Below are positions 8,294 to 17,102 of a stretch of 64,000 bases of DNA, piece by piece. Each line of letters opens with the position of its first letter. The first letter of the stretch is position 1. Both the position numbers and the translations under genes were made by a program. This stretch comes from Confluentibacter lentus (GTDB lineage Bacteria; Bacteroidota; Bacteroidia; Flavobacteriales; Flavobacteriaceae). The stretch spans positions 310,001 through 374,000 of the forward strand of contig NZ_NIHE01000002.1 of NCBI RefSeq assembly GCF_002806995.1, given 5' to 3'. The notes below the pieces were generated by a model. The model had not been told where the DNA came from. It was given only the letters and a program-made list of their open reading frames with translations, and searched no databases.

Positions 8294-10474
8294 TTAATCC
8301 TTTTTAAGTGTTACCATAACTTTAGTTCCTGTGTCTCCTTCATTTTGAAAATCTTCAATAAAAACATCTACTTTATCTTTATACATGGCGTTTAAAATAG
8401 AAACCCGCTTTTTAATATTTCCCATACCTTTTGAATTTTGCTTTTGTTGATTTTTGGTTTTTAAAGCTTTCGATTGTTCCCTGCCTATACCATCATCAGC
8501 AATGGTAATGGTAATTTCATCATTCTTGGTTTGTGCAATTGAAATAGACAAATGTCCTTTATCCTTTTTATAACGCAATCCGTGCCAAACTGCATTTTCA
8601 ATGTACGGCTGCAATAACATGGGTGGAATTATAAAATCTTCAATGGTGATATTTTCATCTACATCAATCGTGTAATCAAACTTATCCTTAAACCTAAAAT
8701 GCTCCAATTTGGTGTATAACTCTAAAAGCTCAATTTCCTTTTTCAACGGAATAAAATCTTCTTCACTGTTCTCTAAAACGGCTCGCATCAACAATGAAAA
8801 ATCTGAAAGGTATTTATTAGCCGTTCGTTCGTCATTAGATGCTATAAAACTATTCACCGAATTCAACGCATTGAAAATAAAATGCGGATTCATTTGGCTC
8901 CTCAACGTTTTTAAAGCGAGCAAATTATTTGCCAACCGTTGTTGCTTAATGTATTTAAACATAAAATAAGCGGCAACCAACAATAATAAAACGCCACCGA
9001 TAAGCGAGTAAATAACAAGCTGTTGCCGTTTTGTTTGTTCGTTAGTGAGTTGGTATTTACTTTCAGAAAGTTCCCTATCACTTTCCAAGCTTACAATCCT
9101 ATTTTGTTTTGCTGCCAATTCTTTGCTAAAACGAGCCGCTTGTGAAATTTCCTGTTCCTTTTTAATATAAACCTTATCTACCAAATCGACATAGTCTTGA
9201 TAAACGCTCAGTGCTTTTTTATAATCGCCGGCATCTCTATGCACATCAGAAAGTCTTCTAGTCGCATCTTTTTGCACGATAAGATCTTCCTTTTTATCAG
9301 CTTCAGCAATACTTTTTTCAAGAAACAGAATCGCGTTTTGATAATCCCCTAGCAAGGCTAAAGCGCTTCCAATTTTATAGTTTTGCTTTTGTGGTGTTAA
9401 AGCACTTTCATTGTCTATAATGGCTTGATTTTGTGCACCCACTTTTTCAATGTCTTTTAAGGCTTCTTTTCTTAACTGAATTTCACTGGAATAATTACTG
9501 ACATTATTTTGGAAATCGGCCACCTTCACTTTTTCTTCAGCAGCTCTTTTCTTATTTTCGGTAGTTGCTAATTTTAATGATTTACTAAAATAATCCTTTG
9601 CAGCTTCGTTATTTCCACTGGCACTATAGGCTTCGCCTATTTTGGAATTCAAATCGGTAATTTTTGCTGAAATTTTGTTGGCCTCCGCTACTTTTAATCC
9701 TTCCTTATAAAAATCGATGGAAGCTTTATAATTTTTCGTCAACAGATTAACATCGCCCAACCCTTCATTAAGGGACACCAATTGCCATTTTGAAAGGTCT
9801 TTTTTTGAAACACTATTATAGGTTTGAATACTTTCCTGGTAATTTTTATTGAACTGAAACGCTTTGGCAAGTTTCAATTTGGTTTCATTCGATGGAATAT
9901 TTTGAATACTTATACGATAATTCGAAACCGCCAAATCATATTGTTTCCAATACATGTAAATATCACCAATAACATCATAAACCTCGGCATTTTCTTTTGC
10001 AGAACTACTCTTTGCCAAAGCGTCGGTAATAAATTGCAAACTCTTTTTTGCATCCTTTTTTAAATACGTTTCCGCTGAATCAATAAGTGATTTGAATATT
10101 TGGGTGTTTCTCGATTTTGAAGCTACATTTGTTCTAGAATCTTCCATACTGGTTGATTCTACCAAAACCATAATACGTTCATTATCTTGTATGGTATAAT
10201 AAACCGTTTCAAAATCTTGATGCTTTATAATAAGTTCATCTCCTTTTTTGGCTTCAATTTTAAACTCCCCAAACATATCTGTAGTAGTATAAGAACCGCC
10301 GTTAACCTCAATATTTACATTTTTAATGGGGTTACGGGTATCTTTTTCTACAACAGAACCTCTTACCGTAAATCTTTCGGTATTATTAAAAGGATTGTTC
10401 TGCGCTTGTAAAACAGTACTGAAGCACAGCATAAAAAATACACCTAAGTAATTAGCAAATAGTTTCATACACAA
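8294..10474 (-). CDS. LytS-family sensor histidine kinase with carboxypeptidase-like regulatory domain and TPRs
   Basis: A 726-residue kinase with a signal peptide (1-25) and a CarboxypepD regulatory-like beta-sandwich (about 35-105: FTVRGSVVEKDTRNPIKNVNI). TPR-like helical repeats follow (about 125-440), then a coiled coil, one transmembrane helix (about 486-507) and a His_kinase domain with His531 in QMNPHFIFNALNSV. The ATPase motif DDGIGREQSK lies near the C terminus. The large N-terminal part is presumably periplasmic and the kinase cytoplasmic. The partner LytTR regulator follows after 2 nt. The beta-sandwich fused to a kinase is unusual. Confidence 0.9.
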   Translation of the reverse strand: MCMKLFANYLGVFFMLCFSTVLQAQNNPFNNTERFTVRGSVVEKDTRNPIKNVNIEVNGGSYTTTDMFGEFKIEAKKGDELIIKHQDFETVYYTIQDNERIMVLVESTSMEDSRTNVASKSRNTQIFKSLIDSAETYLKKDAKKSLQFITDALAKSSSAKENAEVYDVIGDIYMYWKQYDLAVSNYRISIQNIPSNETKLKLAKAFQFNKNYQESIQTYNSVSKKDLSKWQLVSLNEGLGDVNLLTKNYKASIDFYKEGLKVAEANKISAKITDLNSKIGEAYSASGNNEAAKDYFSKSLKLATTENKKRAAEEKVKVADFQNNVSNYSSEIQLRKEALKDIEKVGAQNQAIIDNESALTPQKQNYKIGSALALLGDYQNAILFLEKSIAEADKKEDLIVQKDATRRLSDVHRDAGDYKKALSVYQDYVDLVDKVYIKKEQEISQAARFSKELAAKQNRIVSLESDRELSESKYQLTNEQTKRQQLVIYSLIGGVLLLLVAAYFMFKYIKQQRLANNLLALKTLRSQMNPHFIFNALNSVNSFIASNDERTANKYLSDFSLLMRAVLENSEEDFIPLKKEIELLELYTKLEHFRFKDKFDYTIDVDENITIEDFIIPPMLLQPYIENAVWHGLRYKKDKGHLSISIAQTKNDEITITIADDGIGREQSKALKTKNQQKQNSKGMGNIKKRVSILNAMYKDKVDVFIEDFQNEGDTGTKVMVTLKKD

Positions 10475-10750
10475 CTCAAAAGCAGATAAACTTACGCACT
10501 TTACTTGGTATAATAAAATGCTGATTTTATTATTTACTCACATTTACATGCTAAAAATAGGTCTTCACTCATTAATAAAGATGGTTCACTCACCAACCCT
10601 TTTGTTTTACTCATTATTCATTTTTTAAGAAAAAAGTTGCTCTTAGATTTAGAGTAATAAAATATATTATGAAGATTTAACTTAAATCTAAAATCAATTA
10701 CTGTAAAAGCTACCGTATTAAACCGATTTGCCTCAAATTGAATAATAAAG
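10475..10750. promoter_or_regulatory. Non-coding upstream region of the LytS/LytTR pair with an inverted repeat
   Basis: This roughly 300-nt stretch up to the neighbouring terminator has no convincing gene. At 10510-10533 there is a perfect inverted repeat, ATAATAAAAT and ATTTTATTAT around GCTG, 36 nt upstream of the kinase start. It could be an operator or a leader hairpin. I found no clear TAnnTTTG element for the minus strand. Confidence 0.35.
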
Positions 10751-10777
10751 CAAAACCCCGAGATTTTCGGGGTTTTG
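10751..10777 (-). terminator. Rho-independent terminator of the PhnA-like gene
   Basis: An 11-bp GC-containing stem (10751-10761 with 10767-10777) lies 1 nt past the minus-strand stop codon. It is followed on the minus strand by a T-rich run (CTTTATTATT). Confidence 0.75.
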
Positions 10778-10778
10778 T

Positions 10779-11357
10779 TTATACTTTCTTTACATACTTG
10801 GTAATAATCACAATTTGCTGTCCATCAACCTTCCCTTCAATGTATTCTGCATTTTCATGGTCTAAGCGAATGTTTCTAACGGCAGTTCCTTGTTTAGCGA
10901 CCATACTGGAGCCTTTAACTTTTAAATCTTTTATCAAAACCACAGAATCCCCTGTTTCTAAAATAACACCGTTCACATCTCTATGAATGATTTTTTCGCT
11001 ATCATCCAAACCTTCATATGTGGCTTTTGCAAAAGTTAATGTGTCTTCATCTAAATATAACATATCCAATAAATCTTGTGGCCATCCTTCAGCTTTTAAA
11101 CGGGATAATAATCTCCAAACCATAACTTGTACTGCTCTGTGTTCGCTCCACATGCTATCGTTTAAACATCGCCAGTGGTTTGCATCCATGTCTTGGCTAC
11201 CTTCAATTTGACTTAAACAGGTTGAACAAACTAGAAGACTACTATCAAGGGATTCATTTGTAGAAGGAGGAATGATATATGGCTTTAACCCATTGATTGA
11301 AGTACATAATTCGCAAGTTGAATGACTTCTTATTTGTAATAATTGCAGCAGACTCAT
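10779..11357 (-). CDS. PhnA/YjdM domain protein
   Basis: A 192-residue cytoplasmic protein. The N-terminal half has zinc-ribbon-like cysteine pairs (CELC and CSTC) and the C-terminal PhnA/YjdM domain contains DVNGVILETGDSVVLIKDLKVKGSS. YjdM was named for proximity to phosphonate genes in E. coli, but no phosphonate genes are here and the function is unknown. It appears to be a single-gene unit with its own terminator. Confidence 0.82.
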   Translation of the reverse strand: MSLLQLLQIRSHSTCELCTSINGLKPYIIPPSTNESLDSSLLVCSTCLSQIEGSQDMDANHWRCLNDSMWSEHRAVQVMVWRLLSRLKAEGWPQDLLDMLYLDEDTLTFAKATYEGLDDSEKIIHRDVNGVILETGDSVVLIKDLKVKGSSMVAKQGTAVRNIRLDHENAEYIEGKVDGQQIVIITKYVKKV

Positions 11358-11395
11358 AATTAATATTTATTGTTGCGAAAATACTGCTTTGAAAT

Positions 11396-11423
11396 AAAAA
11401 GGATGCCGTTTGGCATCCTTTTT
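11396..11423 (-). terminator. Terminator after the duplicated-domain secreted protein
   Basis: A perfect 12-bp stem AAAAAGGATGCC / GGCATCCTTTTT around GTTT. It lies just past the stop of the minus-strand gene at 11441, and A/T flanks let it work in both directions. Confidence 0.75.
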
Positions 11424-11440
11424 ATTTCGAATTTAAATCT

Positions 11441-12259
11441 TTATTTATTTAAACCTGAAATTACCGCATATACTTTATCTCCATGAACTCCAGTAAAGTA
11501 TTTGTTATATTTTTTGAAAAACTCTTTTCCTGCATTTTCATCTGCCCAATGCTCATTCATTAATTCACGATTTCTATCATTCATTTTAGCTAAACTCTCA
11601 AAAGAATCTACAAAGATAGCTTCAATAAATTCAGTACTGTTATGTCCCCAAAAATGGCGATGTGGATAATAGCCTTTAATGTACTCATTTTTATTAACAA
11701 CATTATCAATTATTTCTTTTCTTAATTGTCCAATTTCGCCTTCTGGGCTATCTTCTGGATACGCCAAATAATTTGTTCTTACATAGAGAACCCAATCATC
11801 TGTTGGGGTTTCTGTCACCATTTTTGTCCCTACAGCAACGCTATAAATTTCATCAGAGTGATTACTTGTGTAAAAGTCTCCTCGTGTTTTTAAAAATGCC
11901 TTTCTTGCTGTCTCGTCTGTCCATGCTTCTTTTTCAAGTTCTCCTGTTCTCGCAGACGCTTTGTCTATATCTTCCCAACTGGAATACGTTTGAACATAAA
12001 TTACATCTGTACTATTTTCAGTATAAAGATGTGTGAAAAAGGATGCTCCCATGACATATTCATTTTTCATGGTGACTTTGTCTAGATATTCTTTTTCCAC
12101 ATCATACCAATCGGCATCTGAATCATTTTCTAAATTAAAATGCATTGAGGTCACAGTATAATACTTTGCTGCTTTTTCTTCTTGAGATAATACGGAAGAA
12201 GTGCTTAAAAACAATAGCATCATAACTATTGCTGTAATAAATAGATTGGTTGTTTTCAT
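11441..12259 (-). CDS. Secreted protein with two tandem alpha/beta-barrel-like repeats, function unknown
   Basis: I do not recognise a named family. The 272-residue protein has a signal peptide ending TSSVLSQ and two similar halves. The first contains NSTDVIYVQTYSSWEDIDKA, then ARKAFLKTRGDFYTSNHSDE. The second contains NSTEFIEAIFVDSFESLAKM, then AGKEFFKKYNKYFTGVHGDK. This pattern suggests an intramolecular pair of ferredoxin-like (dimeric alpha/beta-barrel) domains, a fold often seen in small-molecule or haem-binding proteins. It is monocistronic with a terminator downstream. The function is not assigned. Confidence 0.65.
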   Translation of the reverse strand: MKTTNLFITAIVMMLLFLSTSSVLSQEEKAAKYYTVTSMHFNLENDSDADWYDVEKEYLDKVTMKNEYVMGASFFTHLYTENSTDVIYVQTYSSWEDIDKASARTGELEKEAWTDETARKAFLKTRGDFYTSNHSDEIYSVAVGTKMVTETPTDDWVLYVRTNYLAYPEDSPEGEIGQLRKEIIDNVVNKNEYIKGYYPHRHFWGHNSTEFIEAIFVDSFESLAKMNDRNRELMNEHWADENAGKEFFKKYNKYFTGVHGDKVYAVISGLNK

Positions 12260-12413
12260 AATCTGTTAAAATTAAAGTTAGTTATAATAATTAAAATTAA
12301 ATACTACTTCAAGATTTGGGGCAACCTCGATTATGCTAACAATAAATTATGGGGAGAGAGATTCTGAATTAAGTAAATATACAAAAAATACTGACTTTCA
12401 GCAATTTAAATTT

Positions 12414-12779
12414 TTATTTCTGTAATGTATCTTTTAGCTTTTTGGGCATGCTTTTAACAACCATATCATAAGAATGATCTATGAGTTCTAAAATGAATTT
12501 TTGTGATAATTCGCCTTTGTGAATGTTTACGGTATTCCAATGCCTTTTATTCATATGAAATCCTGGTTGTATACTTTCATATGCTGCACGAAGTTCTTCA
12601 GAATACTCAGGGTCGGCTTTTAAATTAATAGTTGCATTTCCAGACTCCCAACTTTTTAATGATACCAATAAAAAAATCTTTCCTAACACTTTAAACACCA
12701 AAGTATCTTCATCAAAAGGAAAATCTTCTGTAACCCCTTTTTTGTTTAGGCAATATTGATAAAGTTGTTCTATGTTCAT
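12414..12779 (-). CDS. MmcQ/YjbR family protein
   Basis: A 121-residue YjbR-type protein (double-wing CyaY-like fold). Family features are the opening LYQYCLNKKGVTEDFPFDEDTLVFKV region, LKADPEYSEELR, and MNKRHWNTVNI near residue 76. Some relatives bind DNA, but the biochemical role is unclear. Its start overlaps the stop of the upstream GNAT gene by 4 nt, indicating a two-gene operon. Confidence 0.85.
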   Translation of the reverse strand: MNIEQLYQYCLNKKGVTEDFPFDEDTLVFKVLGKIFLLVSLKSWESGNATINLKADPEYSEELRAAYESIQPGFHMNKRHWNTVNIHKGELSQKFILELIDHSYDMVVKSMPKKLKDTLQK

Positions 12780-13177
12780 TTTAAAAGCCTTTCCATAAGT
12801 TTTTCAGGGTATTTTAATTCTGTGTATCCAAATTGTTTATATAATCCATGGGCATCAGCAGTTTTAAGCATCCAAACTGTGCAAGATTGTAATTCTGGAT
12901 TTTCTATAATGGTCTGAACTAACTTTTTTGAATACCCTTTGCCCCTATATTCGGGCGATATAAACACATCCATTAAGTAAGCAAAAACAGTATAATCGGT
13001 TGCTATTCTGGCAAATCCAATTTGTTTATCTTCCAAATACACCCCAAAACATAAACAATGCTCAATTGTTTTTTTAACATCATCTACCGTTCTTCCTTTT
13101 GCCCAATAAGAATTAGTTAAAAACTGATGAATCACCTCAATTTGAAGTTTACTTTTATCCGTGGAAATTTCTATCAT
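12776..13177 (-). CDS. GNAT family N-acetyltransferase
   Basis: A 133-residue acetyltransferase with the acetyl-CoA pyrophosphate-binding motif ISPEYRGKGYSKKLVQ and a C-terminal LYKQFGYTELKYPEKLM strand-helix. The acceptor substrate cannot be told from sequence. It overlaps the YjbR gene by 4 nt and lies 27 nt downstream of hemW, so the three may be co-transcribed. Confidence 0.88.
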   Translation of the reverse strand: MIEISTDKSKLQIEVIHQFLTNSYWAKGRTVDDVKKTIEHCLCFGVYLEDKQIGFARIATDYTVFAYLMDVFISPEYRGKGYSKKLVQTIIENPELQSCTVWMLKTADAHGLYKQFGYTELKYPEKLMERLLK

Positions 13178-13204
13178 ATATGCCCAATTTTAACCTGAAT
13201 AAAT

Positions 13205-14329
13205 TTAAACAATAAACAATTCTGAAGCCATGCCATCAACTAAAAATTTTCCTTTTTGGGTTGTTTTTAAAATATGTTCATCAATAATTAATAATCCTTC
13301 TTCAATAAATTTTTCAGATGATTTTTTTAGATTTTTTAAATAATCTTTTCCGAATTCATTTTCAATTTTATCAAAAGAAACGCCCCAAATAGTGCGCAAA
13401 CCAGTCATGATATATTCGTTATATTTATTTTCAAGGGAAAGCGTTTCCGTTTCCATGGGTAACACGCCATAAGATAGTGAATTGATATAAATGGAATTAT
13501 TCCTCACATTCCAACTACGCTCATTTCCATTGAAAGAATGTGCCGAGGGGCCGATGCCTAAATAGGGTTTTCCTTGCCAATAACTAGTGTTGTGCTTTGA
13601 AAAATAATTTGGTTTGCCAAAATTTGAAATTTCATAATGCACAAAACCTTGTTCTGCCGTTTTTTCAATTAAATGATTGAAATGCTGAAGTGCCAAATCT
13701 TCATCAATTGCTGGATAATTTCCTTTTTTTATAAAATTATCCAATGCCGTATTGGTTTCGACCGTTAATGCGTAACTGGAAATATGATTAATTCCGAAAC
13801 TAAATACCGTTTCTAAATTTTCGTTCCATTTTTCCAAACTCATGTTGGGGATGCCATAAATCAAATCAACTGTAATGTTATCAAAATATTGGGTTGCTAA
13901 AGATAAACACGCTTTCGCTTCATCGGCATTGTGGGCACGATTCATGCCTTTTAAATCGTCCTCAAAAAACGATTGGATTCCTATACTGAGTCGGTTGATT
14001 TTACTTTTTGAAAGTTCTTTTATGACGTCTTCCGATAAATCATCTGGGTTGGCTTCCAAAGTTATTTCCGGATTTTTAACAACTTTATAATTTTTATAAA
14101 TAGCATCGAGAATCGATTGTAATTCGTAGTCTTTTAAAAGACTTGGCGTACCGCCTCCAAAATAAATGGTTTCAATAAATTGTCCTTGAAACTCATTTTT
14201 ACGGAGTTCCAATTCTTTAATAAGCGCATCAATAAGTTCCGTCTTTTTCTTTAATGATGTAGAAAAATGGAAATCGCAATAAAAACATGCTTGCTTGCAA
14301 AATGGGATATGGATGTAGATGCCTGCGAT
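13205..14329 (-). CDS. hemW: Radical SAM haem chaperone HemW-like protein with non-canonical start
   Basis: A radical SAM protein related to coproporphyrinogen dehydrogenase; HemW members bind and transfer haem. The essential CKQACFYC motif (CxxxCxxC) follows GIYIHIPF at the N terminus, then FGGGTPSLL and a C-terminal HemW-type domain. The frame is open up from the stop to a TGA at 14348-14350, yet no ATG, GTG or TTG lies before the iron-sulfur motif. The first such codon, TTG at 14212, would remove the motif. The natural start position aligns with ATC at 14327-14329 (IAGIYIHIPF, family usual MxGIYIHIPF); ATT at 14345-14347 is the alternative. ATC gives 374 residues, the usual family length. 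Confidence 0.85.
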   Translation of the reverse strand: MAGIYIHIPFCKQACFYCDFHFSTSLKKKTELIDALIKELELRKNEFQGQFIETIYFGGGTPSLLKDYELQSILDAIYKNYKVVKNPEITLEANPDDLSEDVIKELSKSKINRLSIGIQSFFEDDLKGMNRAHNADEAKACLSLATQYFDNITVDLIYGIPNMSLEKWNENLETVFSFGINHISSYALTVETNTALDNFIKKGNYPAIDEDLALQHFNHLIEKTAEQGFVHYEISNFGKPNYFSKHNTSYWQGKPYLGIGPSAHSFNGNERSWNVRNNSIYINSLSYGVLPMETETLSLENKYNEYIMTGLRTIWGVSFDKIENEFGKDYLKNLKKSSEKFIEEGLLIIDEHILKTTQKGKFLVDGMASELFIV

Positions 14330-14370
14330 GATTCTAAATTTAAAAATTCAACTATTTTTTACTAAAAATA

Positions 14371-14922
14371 TTACCCAATTTTCTTTGGATTCTGCTTCAC
14401 AAACGCATCCCAACCTGTATAATTTTTGCCAACCTCAACCTTACCATCATTATAAAAATGGCAAACTGCTGCTGCCAAACCATCGGTAGCATCCAAATTT
14501 TTTGGAAGTGTTTTAAGTCCCAATAAACTTTGAAGCATTTTTGCGACCTGCTCTTTACTAGCATTTCCGTTTCCTGTAATGGCCATTTTAATTTTTTTTG
14601 GCGAATATTCAGTAATAGGAATTTGCCTTGACAAACCCGCAGCCATGGCAACACCTTGCGCTCTACCAAGTTTTAACATACTTTGTACGTTCTTTCCAAA
14701 AAAGGGTGCTTCAATAGCAATCTCATCGGGGTGATGGGTTTCAATAAGTTCTATGGTGCGTTCAAAAATGAGTTTCAACTTTAAATAATGATCGTCGTAC
14801 TTTTTTAAATCCAACTCATTAAGCTGAATAAACTGCATAAATTTACCGGTTACTTTTATGAGTCCGAAACCCATGATACTCGTTCCTGGGTCTATCCCTA
14901 ATATAATTTTTTCTTTGACCAT
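14371..14922 (-). CDS. ruvC: Crossover junction endodeoxyribonuclease RuvC
   Basis: Resolves Holliday junctions with RuvAB. The 183 residues show the catalytic acidic residues: Asp in ILGIDPGTS, Glu in EIAIEAPFFGKN, and the C-terminal DATDGLAAAVCH aspartates. The LKLGRAQGVAMAAG helix is also conserved. It lies upstream of hemW on the same strand, 41 nt before the inferred hemW start. Confidence 0.95.
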   Translation of the reverse strand: MVKEKIILGIDPGTSIMGFGLIKVTGKFMQFIQLNELDLKKYDDHYLKLKLIFERTIELIETHHPDEIAIEAPFFGKNVQSMLKLGRAQGVAMAAGLSRQIPITEYSPKKIKMAITGNGNASKEQVAKMLQSLLGLKTLPKNLDATDGLAAAVCHFYNDGKVEVGKNYTGWDAFVKQNPKKIG

Positions 14923-14937
14923 TACATATTAAAATCC

Positions 14938-14959
14938 ATACTATACCGCATTATAGTAT
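14938..14959. promoter_or_regulatory. Inverted repeat between ruvC and the flippase gene
   Basis: ATACTATA (14938-14945) and TATAGTAT (14952-14959) flank CCGCAT in the 65-nt divergent intergenic region. It could be an operator or a chance AT-rich palindrome. No clear -7 element was found on either strand. Confidence 0.25.
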
Positions 14960-14987
14960 ATTAATGATTTATTTTGTGTCTTAATTT

Positions 14988-15956
14988 ATGATGTATTCGT
15001 TGCTATACAAATCTAAACAAATCTTTTTTGCACTTATTAAAATAAGCATTGTTGTTGGTGCATTTTATTTTATATATGCTAAACTGATAAAAAATGATGA
15101 TTTAATTTTTTCTGTTTTTTGCCAATTTTTAATCAAAAACAAGATTTTTTCACCAAAAAATGTCTTTTTTTTGATTGTTTTAAGCATTTTTAACTGGTTT
15201 TTTGAAATATTGAAATGGCAATACTTAGTATCTGAAATCAAAAAAATCAAGTTTAAAACAGCGTTGCAACAAAGTTTGGGTGCTTTAACAGTGTCTTTGT
15301 TAACCCCAAATAGAATTGGAGAGTATGGTGCCAAAGCCATATTCTACAACAAAGAATTTAGAAAACGTATTTTGCTCATCAACTTAATGAGTAACGTCAT
15401 GCAAATGAGCACGACTTGTATATTTGGAGTTATTGGTTTTTGGTTTTTCACATCAAAATATGCCCTGAAATTAGATTACTATAAATTAACGCTAGGGCTT
15501 CTTTTTATAATATTCGCTTTTAGTTTAGGAGCTTACATCATGAAAAAAAGCAAGTTTACCATTAAAGGCTTTTCATTAGAAAAATTAAAGGTCTTCATTA
15601 AAATTTTCAATAAGAAAACCATATTTCTAGGTTTTTTATTTTCGCTGATACGCTATTTGGTGTTTTCATTTCAGTTTTACTTTTTACTGCATATCTTTAA
15701 AGTGGAAATCAGTTATTTAAATGCCATGATGGTTATATCGAGCATGTATTTTTTATCATCCATTATTCCAACAATTTCCTTTTTTGATGTGGTTATAAAA
15801 GGAAGCGTTGCACTTTATCTGTTTAGTTTTGTTGGTGTTGACGAGCTTGTTATTTTAAATATTACAACCCTTATGTGGCTATTGAATTTTGTATTACCAA
15901 GTTTGGTTGGCAGTTATTTTGTTCTGAATTTTAAATATCCAAGGGAAAACGATTAA
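14988..15956 (+). CDS. UPF0104 / lysylphosphatidylglycerol synthetase-like membrane protein
   Basis: A 322-residue integral membrane protein with about eight hydrophobic segments and the family motif LLTPNRIGEYGAKAIFY near residue 105. A central SSIIPTISFFDVVIKGSVA motif corresponds to the conserved loop in the flippase-like domain of the MprF/AglD superfamily. Such proteins often act beside glycosyltransferases in lipid-linked sugar handling. The downstream glycosyltransferase starts 2 nt after its stop, supporting a joint role. Substrate unknown. Confidence 0.8.
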   Translation: MMYSLLYKSKQIFFALIKISIVVGAFYFIYAKLIKNDDLIFSVFCQFLIKNKIFSPKNVFFLIVLSIFNWFFEILKWQYLVSEIKKIKFKTALQQSLGALTVSLLTPNRIGEYGAKAIFYNKEFRKRILLINLMSNVMQMSTTCIFGVIGFWFFTSKYALKLDYYKLTLGLLFIIFAFSLGAYIMKKSKFTIKGFSLEKLKVFIKIFNKKTIFLGFLFSLIRYLVFSFQFYFLLHIFKVEISYLNAMMVISSMYFLSSIIPTISFFDVVIKGSVALYLFSFVGVDELVILNITTLMWLLNFVLPSLVGSYFVLNFKYPREND

Positions 15957-15958
15957 AC

Positions 15959-17101
15959 ATGGTTTTAGCTGGTTTTATAATAACTCTTTTATATGTGCTT
16001 TTAATTGGAAGCCTCGTTATTGGTTTTGACAGAATAAAGGTTTTTAAGTTGGAAAAATCGGTTTCAAAAACAACATTCTCGGTTATTATTCCTTTTAGAA
16101 ATGAAGCTGAAAATCTACCAGTTTTATTGGAATCTCTTTCCAAATTGGACTATCCAAAACATTTGTATGAAGTTATTTTTGTTGATGATGAATCTGAAGA
16201 TCATTCGGTGAAAATCATCAATGAAGTTCTTAATACATCTTCATTACATCAAGACACTCGAACTGACATCACAATAATCAAAAATGAACGCATAACCAAA
16301 TCGCCAAAGAAAGATGCCATTGCCTCAGCCATCAATTTGGCTAAATATGAATGGATTATCACCACCGATGCCGACTGTCAACTTCCTGAATTTTGGCTAA
16401 ACAGCTTTGATGAATTTATTCAACTAACCACTGCCAAATGTATTGTTGCGCCTGTAACTTATTATGACGAAACGAATTTTTTAAACAGATTTCAATTGCT
16501 GGATATTTTAAGTTTGCAAGGAGCAACCGTTGGTGCATTTGGTATTAATAAACCTTTTTTGTGTAATGGTGCTAATTTTGGGTATCAAAAATCCATTTTT
16601 AAAGAACTCAACGGATTTGAAGGCAATACCAATATTGCCAGTGGTGATGATATTTTTCTGTTGGAAAAAATAGTGAAATCATGCCCTAAAGAAACCCATT
16701 ATTTAAAATGCGACCATGCCATTGTAACAACAAAACCTCAAGAGTCTTGGCTGGAATTAGTTTCGCAACGCATTCGATGGGCTGCCAAAACAAGTGCTTA
16801 TAATAACGGTTTTGGAAAACTAATCGGAATTATCGTTTTATTGATGAATGCACTCGTGGTTGTAACTTTGTTACTCACCTTAATCAACATTTTCAATGTC
16901 AAAATTTTGCTTTATATTTTAGTCATTAAACTCTATATAGACTTTTTACTTATCTACAAAGCAGCTTCTTTTTTCAATCAAAAAAGTATTTTAAGAAGTT
17001 ATTTAATGGGGTTTTTAGTATATCCTTTTTTTAGTGTGTATGTTGCTTTTTTGTCCGTTTTTAATGGCTATACTTGGAAGGGCAGAACGTTTAAAAAATA
17101 A
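15959..17101 (+). CDS. Membrane-associated family 2 glycosyltransferase
   Basis: A 380-residue GT2 enzyme with one N-terminal membrane helix and a GT-A core. Core motifs are FSVIIPFRNEAENLP, the nucleotide-binding VIFVDDESED, the DxD-like ITTDADCQLPE, and the processive-type QRIRW motif. At least two C-terminal membrane helices follow (from about residue 290). It would transfer a sugar at the inner membrane, probably to a lipid. It is coupled to the flippase-like gene by a 2-nt gap. It is convergent with the next gene, with one base between the stop codons. Confidence 0.85.
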   Translation: MVLAGFIITLLYVLLIGSLVIGFDRIKVFKLEKSVSKTTFSVIIPFRNEAENLPVLLESLSKLDYPKHLYEVIFVDDESEDHSVKIINEVLNTSSLHQDTRTDITIIKNERITKSPKKDAIASAINLAKYEWIITTDADCQLPEFWLNSFDEFIQLTTAKCIVAPVTYYDETNFLNRFQLLDILSLQGATVGAFGINKPFLCNGANFGYQKSIFKELNGFEGNTNIASGDDIFLLEKIVKSCPKETHYLKCDHAIVTTKPQESWLELVSQRIRWAAKTSAYNNGFGKLIGIIVLLMNALVVVTLLLTLINIFNVKILLYILVIKLYIDFLLIYKAASFFNQKSILRSYLMGFLVYPFFSVYVAFLSVFNGYTWKGRTFKK

Positions 17102-17102
17102 C

